From the NCBI RefSeq assembly GCF_000190755.2, contig NZ_JH109152.1:372001-436000 (forward strand): a stretch of DNA of 64,000 bases, given 5' to 3'. Positions 16,303 to 25,690 of this stretch are shown one piece after another. The position numbers and the translations under genes are program-made. The DNA comes from Methylobacter tundripaludum SV96 (GTDB lineage Bacteria > Pseudomonadota > Gammaproteobacteria > Methylococcales > Methylomonadaceae). A model generated the notes under the pieces. It saw only the letters and a program-made list of their open reading frames with translations, was not told the origin of the DNA and made no database searches. The first letter of the stretch is position 1. Every line of letters starts with the position of its first letter.

Positions 16303-17847
16303 TTAAAAATCCATCTTACTTGTGGATTTCAACAGATGTTCGGCCAATTGTTTACCGGCCTCGATCAAGGGGTGAATGACAAAAGTAGCTCCCAATCGAT
16401 AAAGTTCACTTTCCTCATCGTTATGAAAACAAACGGTACCGATACTGCCGGCGAATTGGAGGTTTTTCAGTTGCTTGATCGACGATGATCTTGCTTCGAA
16501 TTCCGGCATCGTAAGGATAATCCCTTTGATTTTTTCCAAGGGCAGTGTCTCCCATAGCGCAGAGTCTTCGGCATCACCGTAAATCACCCTTCGCCCGTCG
16601 GCAAGCAAGTTTTTTAGATTGATTGGGTCGGCATCCAAGCCCAGCACACGCATATCCTGCTGCTTAAAAGCGAGATATGCCGACATACCGGTGCGTCCCA
16701 TTCCCACTACCAGCCATTCCGCTCCCCCGATGCTGCTGGGTAGTCTGTCCAGATGTTCGACCTTACGTTCAAAACGAACTAATCCCGGTTCCAGAAAGGA
16801 AAAGATACGGTGCGAAAACCGATTTAATGGCGCCGCAATAGCCAAGGAAAGCGCAACCGCCAGACCGATGACAGCTTCCCAAGCGGGGGGAAGTAGTTCC
16901 GCCTTGACGACGACACTCGAGGTGATCAATGCAAACTCACTATAGGTCATCAACGCCAGTGCGGAAACAAAAGCCGTGCGTGCGCGTAACCCGACCAGCA
17001 AAAATAACGCAAAGAAAAGTATGCCTTGCAACGGCAATAGAGATAGCAGCTGAAACACCTGTATAACTTCGTCATAACCCGGCAAATCGGCCAAGCCGAT
17101 TTGAAGGAAAAATGCGGCTAAAAAGGTTTCTTTTAACCCCCATAGTTTTTTAGAAAGATCGTCTATGTCGGGGTGTCCAGCCAGCATAACGCCCATCAGC
17201 AATGCGCCAATATCGCTGGAAATACCGACCTTTTGCGCCAATACGCCGCCTGCCAATGCCAGTACTATGCCCAATAACAATTTCAATTCATCGTCGCGGC
17301 TGGCGCTAAGCAACCGATATGCCAACGGGCGAAGCAAAGGCAGCAGCAACAGACAAAGCGCCCAAGGCGACGGTTGTTTATTATTGGCGACAGCCAGCAG
17401 GCCGATGGCAACAATATCCTGCAAAATTAATATACTTAGCACATCCCGGCCGTATAAAGTGGAAAGCTCGCCGCTATCTTCCAACACTTTAATCGCGAGA
17501 ACTGTACTGGAAAAAGCCAAGCTCACGCCTATCACTAAGCCGCCGGTAATCTGCCCATTAAAGCCAAAGTAGACCAGCGCAGAAACCAGGGTGACGACAA
17601 GCAAGTGCAAGGTGCCGACACTAAGCACTTCGCGTCGCAACAGCGAAGAAAGCTTCAATTTCAGGCCGACCGTAAACAATAGCAATTCAATGCCGATATC
17701 CGCTAAATGACTGAGCGTATCGTTGGACTCAACGCCGGAAAAATTTAAAACATATCCCGCCATCAGGTAGCCTACCAAGGGGGGTAAATGTAATCGGCTG
17801 GTTACCAAGCCTGCCAGATAAGCAGCACCAACCCAAATTAATTCCAT
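16303..17847 (-). CDS. CPA2-family cation:proton antiporter with TrkA-N (RCK) domain
   Basis: 514 residues. The first ~360 form about 12 membrane segments of the KefB/YbaL type (MELIWVGAAYLAGLVTSRLH, LPPLVGYLMAGY, GIELLLFTVGLKL, and FSSTVLAIKVLED with the conserved TVxAIK pattern). The last ~130 form a Rossmann nucleotide-binding domain (EWLVVGMGRTGMSAYLAFK, LGLDADPINL, ILTMPEFEARSS), the TrkA-N fold that regulates such carriers. It probably exchanges K+ or Na+ for H+ across the inner membrane; which cation is not deducible. First gene on the chromosomal side of the island, transcribed towards it. Confidence 0.88.
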   Translation of the reverse strand: MELIWVGAAYLAGLVTSRLHLPPLVGYLMAGYVLNFSGVESNDTLSHLADIGIELLLFTVGLKLKLSSLLRREVLSVGTLHLLVVTLVSALVYFGFNGQITGGLVIGVSLAFSSTVLAIKVLEDSGELSTLYGRDVLSILILQDIVAIGLLAVANNKQPSPWALCLLLLPLLRPLAYRLLSASRDDELKLLLGIVLALAGGVLAQKVGISSDIGALLMGVMLAGHPDIDDLSKKLWGLKETFLAAFFLQIGLADLPGYDEVIQVFQLLSLLPLQGILFFALFLLVGLRARTAFVSALALMTYSEFALITSSVVVKAELLPPAWEAVIGLAVALSLAIAAPLNRFSHRIFSFLEPGLVRFERKVEHLDRLPSSIGGAEWLVVGMGRTGMSAYLAFKQQDMRVLGLDADPINLKNLLADGRRVIYGDAEDSALWETLPLEKIKGIILTMPEFEARSSSIKQLKNLQFAGSIGTVCFHNDEESELYRLGATFVIHPLIEAGKQLAEHLLKSTSKMDF

Positions 17848-18021
17848 AATTAAATCCTGTTTCTATAGTCCAATTGACAGCTATGATAGCGCAGGTTCCG
17901 TTTAAAATCAGGATGTCCCGGCAAATAACTTAATGTAATTTGGAGAGAGATGTACGGCAGGAATGCCCCGGATGCCGCACAATGTTTTATCTGGGGCCGG
18001 GTACTTGATTCTTCGACTTAG

Positions 18022-18036
18022 TAACTGATGTTACGC
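18022..18036 (+). repeat. 15-bp repeat TAACTGATGTTACGC, inverted copy at 19893-19907
   Basis: An exact 15-bp inverted pair encloses the IS1182 element and the adjoining repeat block. The spacing is too large for a hairpin of functional size. It may be the pair of ends of an older element into which the IS inserted. Confidence 0.45.
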
Positions 18037-18079
18037 AGTTATTCGAATTTTGACCGCTTTAACATTAATGAGTCGCTAG

Positions 18080-19636
18080 GAGACTGTCGGATTTAGCAGT
18101 GCAAAAAGTGTTAAAATAACCCTATCGAAACACCAAATCAAAAAACAAAAATGGCTACCCAATTCATCCTGATTGATCGCGATACCCCCTACATTCTGCC
18201 CCCGTGTGTTCAGGATTATTTGCCTGAAGATCATATGGCCCGTTTTGTTGTCGAGATTGTCGATCAACTGGATTTACGGACGCTATCAGCCGTCTATGCG
18301 GGCAAAGGAAAGCGCCCCTATCATCCGGCGATGCTGTTGGCGTTGCTGTTCTACGGTTACGCGACCGGCGTATTTTCCAGTCGCAAACTGGAGAAAGCCA
18401 CTCATGACTCGATGGCCTTTAAATACATCTGCGCCAACGAAAACCCAGATCACGACACCATCAACAGCTTTCGCAAGCGCTTTGGCAAAGAGATCGAAAG
18501 CCTATTTGTCGAGATATTGGTACTTGCACAAACCTTGGGGCTGCTTAAGCTGGGTACGGTGAGCCTGGACGGCACCAAGATTAAAGCCAATGCCAGCAAG
18601 CATAAAGCCTTGAGCTGGGATTACGCCAATCAACTGGAAGCCCAGTTCAAACAGGAAGTTGAAACCTTGATGAAACTGGCTGAAGCCGCCGACAATTCCC
18701 CGCTTCCAGAAGACATGGATGTACCCAAGGAACTCAAACGCCGCCAAGACCGTTTAGCAGTGATTGCCAAAGCCAAACAGGAAATCCAGGCCCGTGCCAA
18801 GGCGCGTTACGCGCAAGAAAAGGCCGAGTATGACGAAAAGCAGGCTAAGCGTGAACAACACCTGAGTGAAACCGGCAAGAAAATGGGCGGCAAAGCCCCC
18901 CAAGCGCCTACCGATGCGCCTCAAGGTAAAGATCAAGTCAGCCTGACCGATGAAGAGTCCCGCATCATGCCGACCCCTAATGGTTTTGAACAAGCCTATA
19001 ACGCCCAAGCCAGTGTTGATATTGCCACCCACCTGATCGTTGCTCATCACATCACCCAACACACCAACGACAAACAAGAAATCGAACCGGCCTTAGCCAA
19101 ACTGGAACAGCTCCCGGAATGCTTGGGGAGTGTTGACAACCTGTTGGCCGACACCGGCTACTTCAGCCAAGCCAATGTAAAGGCGTGTGCTGATGCAAAG
19201 ATAAAACCGTACATCGCCCAAAAGCGGCAAAGCCATAACCAAGCCCTTGACGCCCGGTTTCAGCATCAGCCGGAAATAGGCGAAAGCACCTTACCGCCGG
19301 TTGAGGCCATGACCCATCGCTTAACAACCAAAGCGGGCAAAGCACTCTACGGCAAGCGAAAATCTACTGTCGAAACCGTGTTTGGCATCATTAAACACGT
19401 CCAGGGATTCAGGCAATTCCAGCTTCGAGGCCTGGAATCCGTCCAAAGTGAATGGAATTTAGTCTGTATAGGCTGGAATTTAAAAAGAATGCATGTATTA
19501 AGAGGGTGAGAGAGGAAAAAGAGCATTGAGCTGCCCATAAAACAGAACTATGGGCATTAAAAATCCCAATAAACCACTTTTTTAAATTTTAATCGTGATT
19601 AAGTGGGGAGGCTCGCTCTATTAATCCGACAGCCTC
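18080..19636 (+). mobile_element. IS1182-family insertion sequence, complete
   Basis: Imperfect 14-bp ends GAGACTGTCGGATT (18080) and the complement of AATCCGACAGCCTC (to 19636) enclose one transposase gene. The palindromic tetramer CTAG occurs directly outside both ends (18076-18079 and 19637-19640) and is the likely target duplication. Total 1557 bp. Both ends and the gene are intact, so the copy may be active. Confidence 0.85.
18151..19509 (+). CDS. IS1182-family transposase
   Basis: 452 residues, full length and uninterrupted. The N-terminal part reads DTPYILPPCVQDYLPEDHMA and MLLALLFYGYATGVFSSRKL, the DUF772-type domain of this family, followed by DHDTINSFRKRFG. The catalytic DDE-type core includes SLDGTKIKANASKHKAL, then ADTGYFSQANVKACADA, and the C-terminal YGKRKSTVETVFGIIKHVQG. 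A Gln/Lys-rich coiled spacer lies between (about residues 165-260). It moves the element by cut-and-paste. Confidence 0.9.
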   Translation: MATQFILIDRDTPYILPPCVQDYLPEDHMARFVVEIVDQLDLRTLSAVYAGKGKRPYHPAMLLALLFYGYATGVFSSRKLEKATHDSMAFKYICANENPDHDTINSFRKRFGKEIESLFVEILVLAQTLGLLKLGTVSLDGTKIKANASKHKALSWDYANQLEAQFKQEVETLMKLAEAADNSPLPEDMDVPKELKRRQDRLAVIAKAKQEIQARAKARYAQEKAEYDEKQAKREQHLSETGKKMGGKAPQAPTDAPQGKDQVSLTDEESRIMPTPNGFEQAYNAQASVDIATHLIVAHHITQHTNDKQEIEPALAKLEQLPECLGSVDNLLADTGYFSQANVKACADAKIKPYIAQKRQSHNQALDARFQHQPEIGESTLPPVEAMTHRLTTKAGKALYGKRKSTVETVFGIIKHVQGFRQFQLRGLESVQSEWNLVCIGWNLKRMHVLRG

Positions 19637-19640
19637 CTAG

Positions 19641-19910
19641 CGCGACACTTGATTGAATCGGGTTGTCGCACCCGAAGGCGAGTTACTTTCTTTTGCTTCG
19701 CCAAAAGAAAGTAACCAAAGAAAAGGCGACCCGGTTACCGCTTACTTCCTGCGCTCCTCGCTTTTATCGAGGGTCAGCAGAAGGGGCTCCTGCCCCTCTG
19801 CTGACGCGCGGCATCCCTGCCGCGCCCCTAACGGGCTGTTCTCGATAAAAGCTCCGGTGCTCGGCGCGGCAAACGGGAGAAACACTATCCATGCGTAACA
19901 TCAGTTAATA
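19641..19910 (+). repeat. Dispersed intergenic repeat with hairpin
   Basis: Contains a perfect 13-bp hairpin TTACTTTCTTTTG / CAAAAGAAAGTAA with a 6-nt loop (19683-19714), then GC-rich inverted motifs (AGAAGGGGCTCCTGCCCCT). Two overlapping open frames here (19653-19898 and 19663-19848) are translations of the repeat, not genes. The gap 19510-20022 holds nothing else beyond the inverted 15-mer at 19893. Confidence 0.65.
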
Positions 19911-20022
19911 AAAATACTCCCCTATGGATGCGTATTTAGTCGTATCGTGCGCATAAAGCTTGTAAGTAATCAGGAACGCTTTTACACTGAAAACTTGAAG
20001 TTGAGGCGACAAAGGGGATCAT

Positions 20023-20643
20023 ATGGTTAATAAGATAATCCACGATGCTCTCATGATTTGGGTAACCATTGAACCGATTGGGACTGTTGTGCTTTTTTCA
20101 GCGCTTACTTACAGACTTTCGCCAACAGAGCGTAGAAAAACTGCAACAATGGCGATTGCTTATTCGGCTATCATCTTGCTCGGCGCAATTCTTGTTGGGC
20201 AAATCATTCTCACTGCCATGGGCATTCAACTTATTTCGTTGCAAATTGCCGGCGGTATCATTTTGTTTCTTTTTGGCCTCCAGATGATTTTCGGCCGAAT
20301 GGTAACCGCTTTCAGTCAGCCTGAGGCTGGACATGATATTGCGGTGTTTCCGCTAGCGATACCTTCCATTGTGGGGCCGGAATCTATTATGGTGGTGATT
20401 TTACTCACTGACAATTACCTCCACTCCGTCGCCACGCAGGCGATAACTGCGGGTGTAATGCTCGGCGTCCTGGCAGTCACTTACGTGTTAATGCTTCTCG
20501 CAGAGCATCTTCTGCGTATCATCGGGAAAAACGGCGCTGCGATACTGGAGCGTATTATGGGAATAATCCTCGCCACACTGTCAGTAGATTTAATCATAGA
20601 TGCGTTTGCCGGCATTTTTCAATGGATTATTCCAAAGCCATAA
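20023..20643 (+). CDS. MarC-family (UPF0056) inner-membrane protein
   Basis: 206 residues with six hydrophobic segments. MIWVTIEPIGTVVLFSALT, the RRKTATMAIAYS loop and AGGIILFLFGLQMI are typical of MarC/UPF0056, as is LAIPSIVGPESIMVVILLT in the second repeat. The family is a set of integral membrane proteins with no proven transport substrate; the early link to multiple antibiotic resistance has not held. Start ATG 20023 is preceded by AAAGGGG. It stands alone between repeat blocks. Confidence 0.88.
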   Translation: MVNKIIHDALMIWVTIEPIGTVVLFSALTYRLSPTERRKTATMAIAYSAIILLGAILVGQIILTAMGIQLISLQIAGGIILFLFGLQMIFGRMVTAFSQPEAGHDIAVFPLAIPSIVGPESIMVVILLTDNYLHSVATQAITAGVMLGVLAVTYVLMLLAEHLLRIIGKNGAAILERIMGIILATLSVDLIIDAFAGIFQWIIPKP

Positions 20644-20682
20644 CTGTATGCGGGTGAAGCATAGGAGCAACCGGGGAGTCGC

Positions 20683-20913
20683 TATTTTTGCGAAAGCTTT
20701 TATGGGCATCCTTGCCCAACAAGCGGCAAAAGCTACGCGACCGCTAATGCCTTCGGCTGCCCCAGCCATCCTGCTTCATTCGTTGGATACCCAGCAAGGG
20801 GTATCCAACATCATTCTCGCAATGACTCGACGCGATGTCGGAAAGCCTGCATTTTCACTACGCAAAAAGCACTTCGTGAAAACACATGCGCTATCGCTTC
20901 TGGGGACTACTCG
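20683..20913 (+). repeat. Long dispersed repeat, copy 1 (copy 2 at 47281-47513)
   Basis: About 230 bp closely matched with 47281-47513 in the same orientation, sharing CGCTATTTTTGCGAAAGC, GGATACCCAGCAAGGGGTAT and ACACATGCGCTATCGCTTCT. No coding potential is supported; the open frame 20600-20956 is a translation of it. It fills most of the 345-bp gap 20644-20988. Confidence 0.75.
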
Positions 20914-20988
20914 ACTCCTGTCTCGCAGCGGAGGAGGTAAGTCAGAGCGGATCTAATTTCTATCTTAATTTAAGTGGAGGATATGACA

Positions 20989-21447
20989 ATGTCTATTGGT
21001 GAATTTTGCAATCGCGAAGTAGTGTTCGCGACCAGAGAAATGAGTCTACCGGAAGCGGCGCAATTGATGCGCGAATACCATGTCGGCGATCTGGTGGTCG
21101 TCGATGAGATTGACGGTAAGCGGATGCCGGTCGGTATTGTTACGGATCGCGATATGGTTATCGAGGTTATCGCTAAATCCCTGGATATCGATGAGTTTAG
21201 CGTGGGAGACATCATGGGGCCGCAACTTGTCAGTGTGCAGGAAAAAGACGGTGTATTTGAAACGATTCGATTGATGCGCACCAAAGGCGTCCGCCGCATC
21301 CCCGTGGTTAATCAGGAAGGAGGGCTTGTAGGCATGATGTCCGCAGACGATATTCTGGATCTTCTGGCCGAGGAGATGACCGAATTAGCGAAGGTCGCTC
21401 CGCGCGAACGGGAGCGAGAGGCTAAAACAAAAAGCTTATTAACGTAG
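20989..21447 (+). CDS. CBS-domain pair protein
   Basis: 152 residues from ATG 20989, which has GGAGG (20976-20980) eight bases upstream; the earlier GTG at 20974 overlaps that ribosome site and ATG 20983 is too close to it. Two CBS repeats fill the protein: CNREVVFATREMSLPEAAQL to GIVTDRDMVIEVI, then DIMGPQLVSVQEKDG to GLVGMMSADDILDLLAEEM. Stand-alone CBS pairs bind adenine nucleotides and report energy state to partners. The C-terminus is short and charged. Partner unknown, no operon neighbour. Confidence 0.88.
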   Translation: MSIGEFCNREVVFATREMSLPEAAQLMREYHVGDLVVVDEIDGKRMPVGIVTDRDMVIEVIAKSLDIDEFSVGDIMGPQLVSVQEKDGVFETIRLMRTKGVRRIPVVNQEGGLVGMMSADDILDLLAEEMTELAKVAPREREREAKTKSLLT

Positions 21448-21557
21448 GGCGATTATTGCTCATCTTTATGCATAAATGCCTGCAGGTCTCCGGTAAGGAT
21501 ACAAGGGCCGTCTTCGCTCAATTTCCGTTGTTGCCTAAAGACGGCTTTGTTGCAATG

Positions 21558-21601
21558 GGAGTGCAAGCTTTGCTTGCGCTTGCAGGCGAAGCCTGCACTC
21601 C
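21558..21601 (+). repeat. REP-like palindrome
   Basis: GGAGTGCAAGCTTTGCTTGC, then GCAGGCGAAGCCTGCACTCC: an inverted repeat also found almost unchanged at 61394-61437, and in part at 58510-58550. The gap 21448-21786 carries this palindrome and a terminator, and no gene I trust. Confidence 0.65.
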
Positions 21602-21699
21602 AGCTATCAGAGCAACCACTTGGACAGCCTTTGCGCGGCTACCCGCAGAAGATGTGTGTAACGATGAGCACTGGAGTGTAGAGTAATGAAAGTGTGGCT

Positions 21700-21734
21700 A
21701 AAAAAAACCTTCATCGCTTATCAACGATGAAGGT
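21700..21734 (-). terminator. Rho-independent terminator on the minus strand
   Basis: Read on the minus strand: stem ACCTTCATCG, loop, CGATGAAGGT, followed by a run of seven T. It sits 50 bp behind the stop of the 97-residue gene and can end both that transcript and read-through from the N-ATPase operon. Confidence 0.85.
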
Positions 21735-21786
21735 CAACCCCTGTAAATAGCTATGTTTTGATTGTATCAACTACAGGTATCAATAT

Positions 21787-22080
21787 TCAGCTTCCAATAT
21801 TTTTTGAGTTGGCCTTAATTCCGTAAATTGAATAAACAACGATGATGATTAAATACACGCTAAGCGCGGTGATAAATTCACTGGGTTTCTCGGCTGAAGC
21901 TTGAGGAATCGTATGGCTGTTAACGATATGGGCAGCTAAAGGAGCGACCGGTGAATTTTCCTGATTCAGCGCTATTTTGTCCGGTGTAGTCATCTTCGGT
22001 TCTTCCTGAACTTCAACAGCGAAAACATTAAACGACAGGGTTAATACGGCCAGGTAAGTTAAGATGCTTTTCATGTTCAT
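21787..22080 (-). CDS. Small secreted/membrane protein of unknown function behind the N-ATPase operon
   Basis: 97 residues. MKSILTYLAVLTLSFNVFA looks like a signal peptide with cleavage near AFA/VEV. A polar middle follows, then a C-terminal hydrophobic helix (ITALSVYLIIIVVYSIYGI). The mature protein would thus be a single-pass inner-membrane protein with a short periplasmic domain. It lies 175 bp downstream of atpG on the same strand and before a strong terminator, so it could be a distal operon member or have its own promoter. I do not recognise the family. Confidence 0.55.
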   Translation of the reverse strand: MNMKSILTYLAVLTLSFNVFAVEVQEEPKMTTPDKIALNQENSPVAPLAAHIVNSHTIPQASAEKPSEFITALSVYLIIIVVYSIYGIKANSKNIGS

Positions 22081-22255
22081 TGTTGCACGCTCGTGAAAAA
22101 TAAAGTTGACTGAAAAAAGATAGCGATACGAAACTATTATCAGTTTATTTCACTATGAAGACAACGTTTTTTTATGGGCGTTTATGTCTAATGGGATGAG
22201 GATGAGTTTTATCCATCCAAGTTGATATTGATGCGCTCGCTGCATTCAGCGCATC

Positions 22256-23077
22256 TTACAAATTCTCCGCATTTAGCAGAATGACTTCAATCTCTTCGGT
22301 AATTTCTTCCTGGCGATAAATCTGGGATTTTCTTTGCAGCTTTACGGTTTCATCATCCAGATGATTCACCGCGCCTTCCAGATGTTGCAGCCGGCTGTGA
22401 TTTTCGGCCATCAGCGAGATATAAAAAATTTCATGCAGCACGGCAAATAAGTAATGATCGAGCAAGTCTGCAAAAAACTCGCCGGGTGCCAGATTGAGTA
22501 CCGGCGGGTTGCCATAATGAAAGGTTCTCTCATTTGGCTGATTAAACGGCGGAAACACCTGTCGCTGGCTGATCTGATTGGATGCGTTATCGTGATAAAC
22601 AACGGTCAGCTGTAATGTAGCGGTAGATTTGCCGTGCAATGCGCTGATGGTGTCAATCAGGCGGTTAATGATCGTAGGCACTTCTTCGGCGACATTAGCG
22701 CCTTCGAGCGTCGCGACGACTTCGGTGGCAATGTCCTCCTGCCGGTTACAAAGTCGGCTGCCGATCGCAATAACGCCGGTATACGCTTTAGCGGCGACGG
22801 CATTAATCAGGCTTTCGTTAAAATCGCCGCAAAAACCGCGTTCTGCGCCCAGCAAAATACAGAGTTGCGCGGCGTTATTATCAGCCGCCAGGCCTGGATA
22901 AAAATCCAGAAAATCCAGCGCCGCGCGTTCGATATTAGCCACGGCTTGCCCTTGCATGGTTTTAAAACGCAGCAGTTTGTGGATTTCGATGAAAGCCAGG
23001 TTTTTCATCGAATTTAAAATGCTGCGTATCTCTTTTAACTGGGTGATATGCAGTTGCAGTTCGCGGCTTAAGCTCAT
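22256..23077 (-). CDS. atpG: N-ATPase gamma subunit
   Basis: 273 residues. The long N-terminal helix ([20 protein letters not shown]) and the C-terminal helix that together form the rotor stalk are recognisable, as is [19 protein letters not shown], equivalent to the conserved GLCG.lN segment of F1 gamma. Last gene of the minus-strand operon atpD-C-Q-B-E-F-A-G, overlapping atpA by four bases. In the complex it couples c-ring rotation to the catalytic alpha/beta hexamer. Divergence from housekeeping AtpG is normal for N-ATPases. Confidence 0.85.
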   Translation of the reverse strand: MSLSRELQLHITQLKEIRSILNSMKNLAFIEIHKLLRFKTMQGQAVANIERAALDFLDFYPGLAADNNAAQLCILLGAERGFCGDFNESLINAVAAKAYTGVIAIGSRLCNRQEDIATEVVATLEGANVAEEVPTIINRLIDTISALHGKSTATLQLTVVYHDNASNQISQRQVFPPFNQPNERTFHYGNPPVLNLAPGEFFADLLDHYLFAVLHEIFYISLMAENHSRLQHLEGAVNHLDDETVKLQRKSQIYRQEEITEEIEVILLNAENL

Positions 23078-24636
23078 GACGGTGGTGCCGGGTTGACGTT
23101 AATCCATTCGCCGAGCGCTTGCCGCCACTGCTCCTGGCTGCTTTCCAGCGTCAGTGTCGCGGCTTTAATACCCTGCTCAATGCGAACCAGAATCTCGGCA
23201 ATGTCTTCAGGATCTGTCTGGTTAAACAGCCCTGCATTAAACGCGGTCAGCCAGGCCAGTTGAAAAAGGTTGCTGTGCGGAACCAGTCGATCCTGTTTCA
23301 AGATTTCCCGCAGCAGCCGACCCCGTTTGATTCGCGCTTCCATTGACGCTTCCAGACGCTGGCCGAAACGGGTGAAGGCTTCCAGTTCCAGAAATTGCAG
23401 GTAATCCAGTTTCATTTGCCCCGCTTGATCGCGGATGCTGATGTCCTGGGCATTGCCGCCTATCCGCGATACCGATCGGGTGATGTCGATGGCCGGACGA
23501 AATCCCGACACGAACAGGTCGTTATCCAGATAGATTTGCCCGTCGGTAATGGAGATTAGGTTGGTCGGAATGTAGGCGGCAATTTCGCCCTGTTTGGTTT
23601 CGATGATCGGCAAGGCGGTCATGCTGCCGCCGCCGTTTTCGGCATTCAAGCAGGTCGAGCGTTCCAGCAGGCGCGAATGGACAAAGAAAATGTCGCCCGG
23701 ATAGGCTTCGCGGCCCGGCGGCCTTCGCAGCAACAAAGACAGTTCCCGATAGGTTCGGGCATGGGTAGACAAGTCATCGTAAATGATCAGCGTATCCCGG
23801 CCCTGCGCCATCCAGTATTCGGCCAGCGCACAACCCGCAAACGGGGCGATATATTGCAAGCCGGGCAGGGCGCTGGCTTCGGCAACCACGCACACCGTGT
23901 AGTCCAGCGCGCCGTGTTGCTTCAATGTTTCCAGGGTGCTGACCACGGCAGAGCGCTTCTGACCGATCAGCACGTAGATGCACAACACATTTTTGCCTTT
24001 TTGATTAATAACGGTGTCGATGGCAATTGAAGTCCTGCCCAGACCTTCATCGCCGACGATCAATTGCCGTTGTCCTTTGCCGATCGGAATCAGGGTGTCG
24101 ATGATTTTTATGCCGGTGTACAGCGGCTTATGGACAAAATCACGGGCGATAATCGCGGGCGAACCTTTTTCCATGTTTTCGCGCCCTGCATGGGGTGGTG
24201 AAGCGAGTCCGTCCAGCGGCGTTCCCAGCGGATCGATAACCCGGCCCAAAAATGCGTTGCCGACCGGTATGCTGAGCGAGTGTTTGGACAGATGAACCGT
24301 GGTGCCTGCAGTCAGGGCTTCGGTTTCATACAGTAAAATCGCGCCGATTCGGTCCCGGTTAAGGTCGAAGACCATGCCCCGGCTGCCGTCGGCAAAAACC
24401 AGGATGTCCTCGATAGCCGCGGACGGCAAGCCTTTGATCCAGCTGATGCCGTCGCCGATGGAAACCACCGTGCCTTGTTCGATAATACGCAGCCCCGGCA
24501 GATAGTTAGCCAGCCACTCGGCCTGTTTGTCCAGTAAGCTGTCCATCGGCGCCGGAGCGGCATCGGCTGCGTTCTCACGCTGGAGCGTGGGAACGATGAG
24601 CGCTGCATCATTCCGGTTCATTGGCAATCTCGGCAA
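23074..24636 (-). CDS. atpA: N-ATPase alpha subunit
   Basis: 520 residues from ATG 24636. The core is canonical: [20 protein letters not shown], Walker [45 protein letters not shown]. The Walker A has Arg where many enzymes have Lys (GLGRT). The alpha subunit carries the non-catalytic nucleotide site. The first 30 residues are odd: codons 14-21 read through a REP palindrome (24571-24594). A second in-frame start at MDSLLDKQ (24546) lies directly after it and would give a conventional N-terminus; the 24636 start overlaps atpF by 29 bp. Which is used is open. Confidence 0.9.
   Translation of the reverse strand: MPRLPMNRNDAALIVPTLQRENAADAAPAPMDSLLDKQAEWLANYLPGLRIIEQGTVVSIGDGISWIKGLPSAAIEDILVFADGSRGMVFDLNRDRIGAILLYETEALTAGTTVHLSKHSLSIPVGNAFLGRVIDPLGTPLDGLASPPHAGRENMEKGSPAIIARDFVHKPLYTGIKIIDTLIPIGKGQRQLIVGDEGLGRTSIAIDTVINQKGKNVLCIYVLIGQKRSAVVSTLETLKQHGALDYTVCVVAEASALPGLQYIAPFAGCALAEYWMAQGRDTLIIYDDLSTHARTYRELSLLLRRPPGREAYPGDIFFVHSRLLERSTCLNAENGGGSMTALPIIETKQGEIAAYIPTNLISITDGQIYLDNDLFVSGFRPAIDITRSVSRIGGNAQDISIRDQAGQMKLDYLQFLELEAFTRFGQRLEASMEARIKRGRLLREILKQDRLVPHSNLFQLAWLTAFNAGLFNQTDPEDIAEILVRIEQGIKAATLTLESSQEQWRQALGEWINVNPAPPS
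24571..24594. repeat. REP palindrome inside the atpA reading frame
   Basis: GTTCTCACGCTGG then AGCGTGGGAAC, the same REP type as those flanking the RAYT gene at 45.3-45.9 kb. It is read in frame as VPTLQREN if atpA starts at 24636. Confidence 0.75.
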
Positions 24637-25357
24637 AACCGGTCAGTTCGTGTTGCAGGTTGGCGTTTAGCACCCAAGCGCCGATGTCCATGCGCAGACC
24701 GGCGATCAGCGCTTTATCCTGATGATATTGAAAATTGATTTGACTGTTGATTAACGCATCCAGCTTTTGTTCCAGTTGTTGGCGCATTTCAATGGGTAGC
24801 GGATAGGCGCTGGTTATTTTGACAGGCACCGATTTTTTAGTGCCGAACATGGTCAGGCATAGCTTGCAGGCTTCCGGCAAGGTTGTTAGGTTGTCTATCA
24901 GCAGGGTAAATAAGCGGGCTTCCAGCTCACAACCGGCGGACTGCTGCAACAGCATTCCGGCAAATTTGGCGCCGTTTCGCAAGGCCTGTTTTTCCGCTTG
25001 TTGTTGTAACTCGTGTCGCTGTTTCGACAGCACCACGTTGGCTTTTTGCCGCTCTTGCTCAAGATCGGCATTCAGCTTGTCCAGGTGGGCTTTTCTTTCG
25101 GCTTCGAGTTGCCGGTGCAGGGCGGCGATAGCGGCCTGTTTTTCTTGCTCCCATAGCTTTTGCCGATTTTCATAACGGCTGCATTGTTGTTCCGCCTGCT
25201 GTTGCAGGTTTTTTGCGTCGCTAAGCGATTGATCGATAAACTGCTTACGCTTGGTAATCACTTCCAGCAAGGGCTTGTAAAAAAGTCGCTGCAAAATCCA
25301 GATCAGAATCAGGAAATTGATGATTTCAAGAACAAAGGTGGATAGGTTGAATTCCAT
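24608..25357 (-). CDS. atpF: N-ATPase b-type subunit (alternate AtpF with delta-like tail)
   Basis: 249 residues, longer than a plain b subunit (about 156). One N-terminal membrane helix ([19 protein letters not shown]) is followed by a long charged coiled coil rich in Gln, Glu and Ala (about 35-125). The C-terminal ~110 residues end like a delta/OSCP domain ([20 protein letters not shown]). N-ATPase operons have no separate atpH, and this b-delta hybrid forms the peripheral stalk. ATG 25357 is the natural start. Confidence 0.85.
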   Translation of the reverse strand: MEFNLSTFVLEIINFLILIWILQRLFYKPLLEVITKRKQFIDQSLSDAKNLQQQAEQQCSRYENRQKLWEQEKQAAIAALHRQLEAERKAHLDKLNADLEQERQKANVVLSKQRHELQQQAEKQALRNGAKFAGMLLQQSAGCELEARLFTLLIDNLTTLPEACKLCLTMFGTKKSVPVKITSAYPLPIEMRQQLEQKLDALINSQINFQYHQDKALIAGLRMDIGAWVLNANLQHELTGFAEIANEPE

Positions 25358-25400
25358 ATGCTTTATTGCCGGTTTAGGTGTTGACTCAGCAGTTGAAAAA

Positions 25401-25493
25401 ATGGAACGCAGATGACGCTGATAATTATGATATATAGGATTTTTATCGAATTATCCGCGTTTATCATATTGATCTGCGTCATCTGCGTTCCAT
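25401..25493. repeat. Palindromic element between atpE and atpF (1)
   Basis: ATGGAACGCAGATGACGC and its complement at the far end form a long perfect stem extended by GAT/ATC pairs over 93 bp. It could fold in mRNA between the c- and b-subunit genes. With the second element it fills the 333-bp gap 25358-25690; no gene is seen there. Confidence 0.75.
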
Positions 25494-25533
25494 TGTGTTT
25501 TGTGGCTGAGTAGTTACAGTGTGTCTCGGCAAC

Positions 25534-25637
25534 TTGCTCCTGCGTTGCTCTATCTCCTGCATAATCCACATGGATGTGGTGAATGCAGATATTGCACGAC
25601 TGTATGGATACAGGAGGTAGAGTAATGCAGGAGCAAT
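25534..25637. repeat. Palindromic element between atpE and atpF (2)
   Basis: TTGCTCCTGCGTTGCTCTAT near the left end pairs with the complement of GGTAGAGTAATGCAGGAGCA at the right end; a smaller palindrome (CCACATGGATGTGG) lies between. A different family from element 1, inserted next to it. Confidence 0.65.
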
Positions 25638-25690
25638 TACCGAGGAGCAAATATCTGTCCATGCAGCCTTCGTGGTGAATTCTTTTCGAA

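Noticed and set aside
19653-19898. Overlapping small open frames with a Pro/Ala-rich product
   Set aside because: They translate a dispersed hairpin repeat and have no start signals.
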